Source: Symsagittifera roscoffensis (lineage: Eukaryota; Xenacoelomorpha; Acoela; Convolutidae). From it: DNA of 31,052 nucleotides. A model generated the notes under the pieces. That model had not been told where the DNA came from. It saw nothing but the letters and a program-made list of their open reading frames with translations, and did not search any database. Below are positions 26,883 through 31,052 of the stretch, piece after piece. Made by a program: the position numbers and the translations under genes. Within the stretch, counting starts at the first letter, position 1. Each line of letters opens with the position of its first letter. Where the stretch lies: contig NC_087069.1 in assembly GCF_963678635.1 (NCBI RefSeq), positions 40,788,831-40,819,882 on the forward strand, in the 5' to 3' direction.

Positions 26883-29800
26883 AGGAGAAGGATCCCAAAC
26901 TGGACTCCAGGGCAGTGCGAGCGCTGCTCACAACGGGAGGTCCGAGGCTGATGAAAGTGGACGGACATTATATCGATGTCTATGGCCCTTACCCGATTCT
27001 GATGAATGTGGATGGCATCAATATCTACACGAAAGCTCACATAACTGATGCGAACGATCAGGTTGGCCGGATATACATTGGTCAAGAGGAGCTGAAGGTC
27101 AGACGAATCGGACACAACGCGATGCTCGAACAAGATGCGGTGCATATTGGTTGCGAGGCCGATCTGGCCGCACACGTTCTGGACGTGCAAGGCAGACAAC
27201 TTTCAGTAAAGGGGCTGCTAGACACGGGAGCAGTGGTTAGTGTCATGCCAGTCAAAACTTGGACCGACATGGGTTTCGAAAGATCGGATCTCATACCGAC
27301 AAACATCAGGTTGGCAGCTGCCAATCAGGGAGCGATCTATGTCGCCGGACGAACACCGATCATCTCACTGCAGCCCGGAGGAAGACATCTTTGGATGAGC
27401 TTCCTAGTAGTAGAGAATTTGGATGAATCCGACCAGTTCATCCTAGGAAGGGATTTCGTTCGCAACTTTGACGTCACGATTGATCTCAATGACGGATTGA
27501 TTAGGATCAAGGATCCTGAAAGAAAGTATGAGAAAAGACCCCTTAATAAGATCTTAATTAATCAGGCCAAGGTGCCGATTTTTCTGGATCGAAAAGTTAG
27601 ATTAAAACCGAACCAAGCCGTAGTAGCGACGTTTAGGATGAGGAACTTGAATGAACTCAGCAATGACAGACAGGTGTGTCTGGTACCAAATCCAAACAGT
27701 AAAAGCTCGGCTATTTTAGGAAGGAGCTTCTCACTCACTCAGAGCGGACTGTGTGTGAGTGTGTTATTGAACACAGAAGCAACAACAGTGACAATACAGA
27801 GGGGAAAGAAACTTGGCTACGCTTTGCCTCTGAACACAGACTTTCTGAGTGTGGAGAACTTGAAGAAGTTTGATGTAACTAAATGTCCATTACATGCGAA
27901 CCAAGAATGTATAATGAAAAGAGTAATTGAATTGAAATCTTCTAGGAAATTGTTTTCAATGAATTCGGAAACAGATGATGGGCTGTCTAGTTGTTCCAAC
28001 TTTCCTGAGAGGCCGACGGAAGCAGAGTTAGCAGCGAATAGGCCTGTCCTACCTGAGATAGAACATCTGAAGGGTAAAATATCTGACAAGGAACTAGATT
28101 CGCTCAGGGCGGTGCTAGATCGGAACGCAGACGTTTTTTCAAAGCATAAGGCCGATATAGGTTGTTGCAATTTTGTAGAGCACGAGATTGAGATAGAAGA
28201 GGGCTCGGTACCTCATAGGGAAGGGGCGAGAAGAATGACCCCAAACAAGTCAGAAGCGTGTAGGAAGGAAATTGAAATGTTAATGGAGTACGACATGATT
28301 GAGCCGTCGAAGTCCCCATGGGCTTGTGGCGTGGTCATGGCGAAAAAGAAAGGGGGACAACTCAGATTTTGTTGTGATTTCCGTTATCTGAACGCAGTGA
28401 CTGTAAAGGACGCATACCCGATTCCCCGCATCGATGAGAGCCTATCCAAGCTGGGAGACGCTAAGTTCTTCACGACGTTGGATTTGGGCTCCGCATTCTG
28501 GCAAGTGCCACTCAGAAAGCAAGATCGAGAGAAAACAGGTTTCGCGTGTGAGCTGGGACTGTTCCAGTGGAAGAGGATGCCATTCGGATTGTGCAACGCG
28601 ACGGCCACATTCCAGCGACTGATGGCCCAGGCACTCACGAGCGTCACTAAGAAATACGGGAATCTCATTATGTGTTATGTCGATGATGTCGTGATTGCAA
28701 CACCAACCTTAGAAGACCACATAGAGAGGTTGGAGGAGGTGTTTTCTTGCATGAAGCAGGCGGGTCTGAAATGCAAACCCTCTAAGTGTGAAATCCTCAG
28801 GGATTCCATAAAGTATCTGGGCCGCCTGGTTGACAAACATGGAGTGAGACCAGATCCCGAAGCGGTTGAAGCGGTGCTGACCTGGAAGGCACCTAAAACA
28901 GATACACAGCTGATGAGTTTTCTGGGATTCGCAAATTATTATCGAGAGTTCATCAAGGGGTATGCTGACAAGATATACCCCATGCAGAGGCTGATGAGAA
29001 ACAAGGGCAAAAAGTTCACCTGGACTGATGAGGCACAAGTTTCATTTGAAAACATCAAGCGTGAACTTTGCGAGGCACCGGTCCTCGGCATGCCAACAGA
29101 GAAGGGGATGTTCGTGCTGGACACGGATGCATCAGTGGTTGCGATATCGGGCATACTTCATCAGGAGCAGGAGTGGAACGCGAGAACGGTTCTTCGTCCG
29201 ATAGCCTACGGGAGTAAAGTCCTGAGTGATACTGAAATGAAGTACGGCGCACCAAAAGCGGAGATGTTTGCGGTGATCACTTTCGTGGAAAAATACAGGG
29301 CCTACTTGGAGAGTGCTCCCTTCAAGTTACGTGTGGATAATCGTGCCCTTGCCTGGCTGAAAACCTATTCGATGGACCAAAGCTATATTGGTCGTTGGAT
29401 TGTGCGCCTGGATGGATACCACATGATCATAGAGCACCGTACCCGTGACAAGCACCAGAACGCAGATAGCCTCAGTAAAAAGACAGAATTTTATGAGCGC
29501 CTCGAGGAGAAGCAGGCTAACCAATCAGAGATCAAAGACGGGTTTTCCTTTCTGGACAAAGAAACCTACGATAAGCTGCCACTTACTAGGTGGTTAGACA
29601 AATCAGGACATCCTATACCTGGACACCCTGACCTTCCAGTGGAGACGGCCGCGGAGATAAAGCTTTTAGCCAGAGGCGAACCCGTTCCGTTGGACCTGCT
29701 AGTCCGATCCAACTTGGTACAGCAAGAACTGACCAGGCTGGGTATAAACAGCATCGCTTTATTGAATAAGACGGTGAACGTGGCGCCGAACGTCATGGGA

Positions 29801-31051
29801 AAACTCCGTGACTTGTTGGATAGGGAAGTGAATAGGCATGATCGTGAATGGATGGAGACCATGCAGAGGTTGACTGTCACCGAGAGAACAGAGAAGAGGC
29901 CAGTGTCCATTCGCAGCCGAGGCGTTGAACGGGATTGCAGGTCGATCGTCAACCAGCTGGTGACCTCGATGCCGAAAGAAGTATTGTTGAGAACTTCGTT
30001 CACTGAATATGGAACATCGAATCAAAACCAAGCTACTGAGGAAGTCAGGATCAGGTCGAAATCTAGCTTCACGAGGAGAGTGCACTTCACGGATGCAAAA
30101 GAGGAATACGAGCCAAGCCCAGATTGTTCGTCCATGGACGAGACAATGTCCGGGGATTCTGACACCTTCGAGCCAGTCAAGGACGTCTCCTCTGATGAGT
30201 CAGACACCTTTGAGCCCGTGCAGGACGACTTGTCCGGGGAGAGGTTGACTAGACCACCTAGGGGCAGAATTTTGTCCGGGGAGTCGGGTTCAAAGCGACC
30301 GATGGACAGAGTTTTGTCCGGGGAGTCAAGGAACATCTCAGACAACTTGGAATATGATGTTGAGGAATCAGTCGACTCAAGTGGTGACTCGAGACCCCAG
30401 TCCTGGGACAACACGTCTGAAACAACTTCCAATTCCGGTGTGTCAGAGATCGCAATCCACTCCTTATTGGTAGACTGGAAGCAGCGTGGGCTGGACCGAG
30501 AAACACATCAGGATCCAGACAGGGACAGATACACCTCAGATGAAGAGGGCACTGTGGAAGATAATGCCGCAGACGAGCTCGAGCTGATAGCAGTTTCAAA
30601 ACGCCCAACCAGATTGCTGCCACATGGTACGGTCGTCCGTACCAATCTGGAACCATCTGTGCAAGAAGCGACGCCTTTGAAAAAGATATGGTGTGTCAAG
30701 TTGATGGACGATGCTCATGCTCCGGAGATAATGAGTGGGCAAATGAACGTGGTGAAGACGTATTTGAAAGCCAGGTACAGGCTGTCGGATCTCCTGAGGG
30801 CTCAACGAAATGATAGAATGACGAGCAGTCTGAAAAGATGGATCGAGAATGGAGCACCTGACAAGGGAGACTTGGAAGAAGACAGCTACAAAATCCTGAA
30901 GCAATTTTACCTGAAGAGGAAAGACTTGTTGTACCTGAATAAGGACGGAATCGTAGCCTGTAAGCGCAAGGAGGAGGACAAGGTCCTTTATAAATACAAT
31001 TCAATAGTGTTACCACAGTTGTACCAGACCGAATTGCTCTTTCGCTCACAT
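26834..31051 (+). CDS. pol: Pol polyprotein, Ty3/gypsy type (protease, RT, RNase H, linker, start of integrase); 3' end outside
   Basis: Open without a stop for 1406 codons to the window edge, in the -1 frame relative to gag. The start given is the first codon after an in-frame TGA. Residues counted from there: aspartic protease with LLDTGAVVS (D at 130) and ILGRDF; reverse transcriptase about 450-670 with TTLDLGSAFW (D550), RMPFGLCNATATFQ and CYVDDVVIA (YVDD at 615-618, bases 28676-28687); RNase H about 760-880 (VLDTDAS, KAEMFA, HQNADSLSKK). A linker of roughly 440 residues follows, Asp/Ser/Glu-rich, with near-repeats SDTFEPV and LSGE. The last residues (SIVLPQLYQTELLFRSH) are where the H2C2 zinc finger of integrase normally begins. 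All catalytic residues visible are intact. These enzymes copy the element RNA into DNA in a cytoplasmic particle. Confidence 0.93.
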
Positions 31052-31052
31052 G

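Larger units (their letters stand above)
20100..31052 (+). mobile_element. Ty3/gypsy-like LTR retrotransposon, 5' part (left boundary uncertain, right end outside)
   Basis: Gag with two CCHC knuckles, then protease, reverse transcriptase, RNase H and the beginning of integrase, in the Ty3/gypsy order. The frames are open over 7 kb except for one TGA in gag and the -1 shift into pol, so the copy looks young. Coding regions are richer in GC than the host DNA. No LTR can be delimited because the 3' copy lies outside the window, and no primer-binding site was recognised. The left limit is set where dense stem-loops and ACCCTCC motifs begin. Confidence 0.85.

Noticed and set aside
26016-27199. Long minus-strand frames (201 and 215 codons) opposite gag/pol
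   Set aside because: They are shadows of the GC-richer gag/pol coding strand; no recognisable domains and no splice or start context.

Overview
The window is animal genomic DNA with spliced protein genes. It carries two recognisable host genes, both on the minus strand and both with metazoan-style intron-exon structure: lin-7 (L27 + PDZ scaffold, four coding exons, 6617 down to 2474) and TXNL4A/DIM1 (U5 snRNP 15 kDa thioredoxin-fold protein, two coding exons, 18856 down to 9801, split by an intron of about 8.6 kb). The first coding exon of a third, unrecognised minus-strand gene (1239 to 1069) runs off the left edge. The host DNA is AT-rich and crowded with transposable-element debris. Three hints would fit a larvacean tunicate: a GA-AG intron in lin-7, splice-acceptor-like TTTTTCAG 10-11 nt before both host start codons (possible spliced-leader trans-splicing), and TE-swollen introns. 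This is inference at low confidence; only an animal host is firmly supported.

Layout. 1-1068: AT-rich DNA with a hAT-like MITE. 1069-1239: partial gene. 2474-6617: lin-7, whose introns hold two head-to-tail copies of an interspersed repeat, a tRNA-derived SINE with a 13-bp target duplication, a second hAT-like MITE and a tRNA-like fragment. 6742-7473: a 732-bp foldback Tc1/mariner-type MITE flanked by TA. 7650-8119: another interspersed-repeat copy. 9801-18856: TXNL4A. Its giant intron contains a decayed non-LTR retrotransposon on the opposite strand (about 10.4-15.1 kb), a tRNA-Lys-like pseudogene, and four more copies of the interspersed repeat arranged in series.

From about 20.1 kb to the right edge the base composition and coding density change. 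This is the 5' part of a Ty3/gypsy-like LTR retrotransposon whose reading frames look intact. gag is split by one in-frame TGA (23916-25160, then 25161-26882), and pol (26834 to the edge) is in the -1 frame with protease, reverse transcriptase, RNase H, a long acidic linker and the start of integrase.

The most unusual part is the roughly 3.8 kb of non-coding DNA upstream of gag. It holds (i) four units of exactly 67 bp bounded by ACCCTCC and GGAGGGT, (ii) some 17 copies of ACCCTCC, partly as 30-bp tandem repeats, (iii) several long stem-loops, and (iv) a 185-bp tandem duplication in which an 8-bp stem shows four compensatory base-pair changes. It reads like a large structured RNA leader (packaging, translation or another RNA function), or a set of structured RNAs, and I do not recognise it as any known family.
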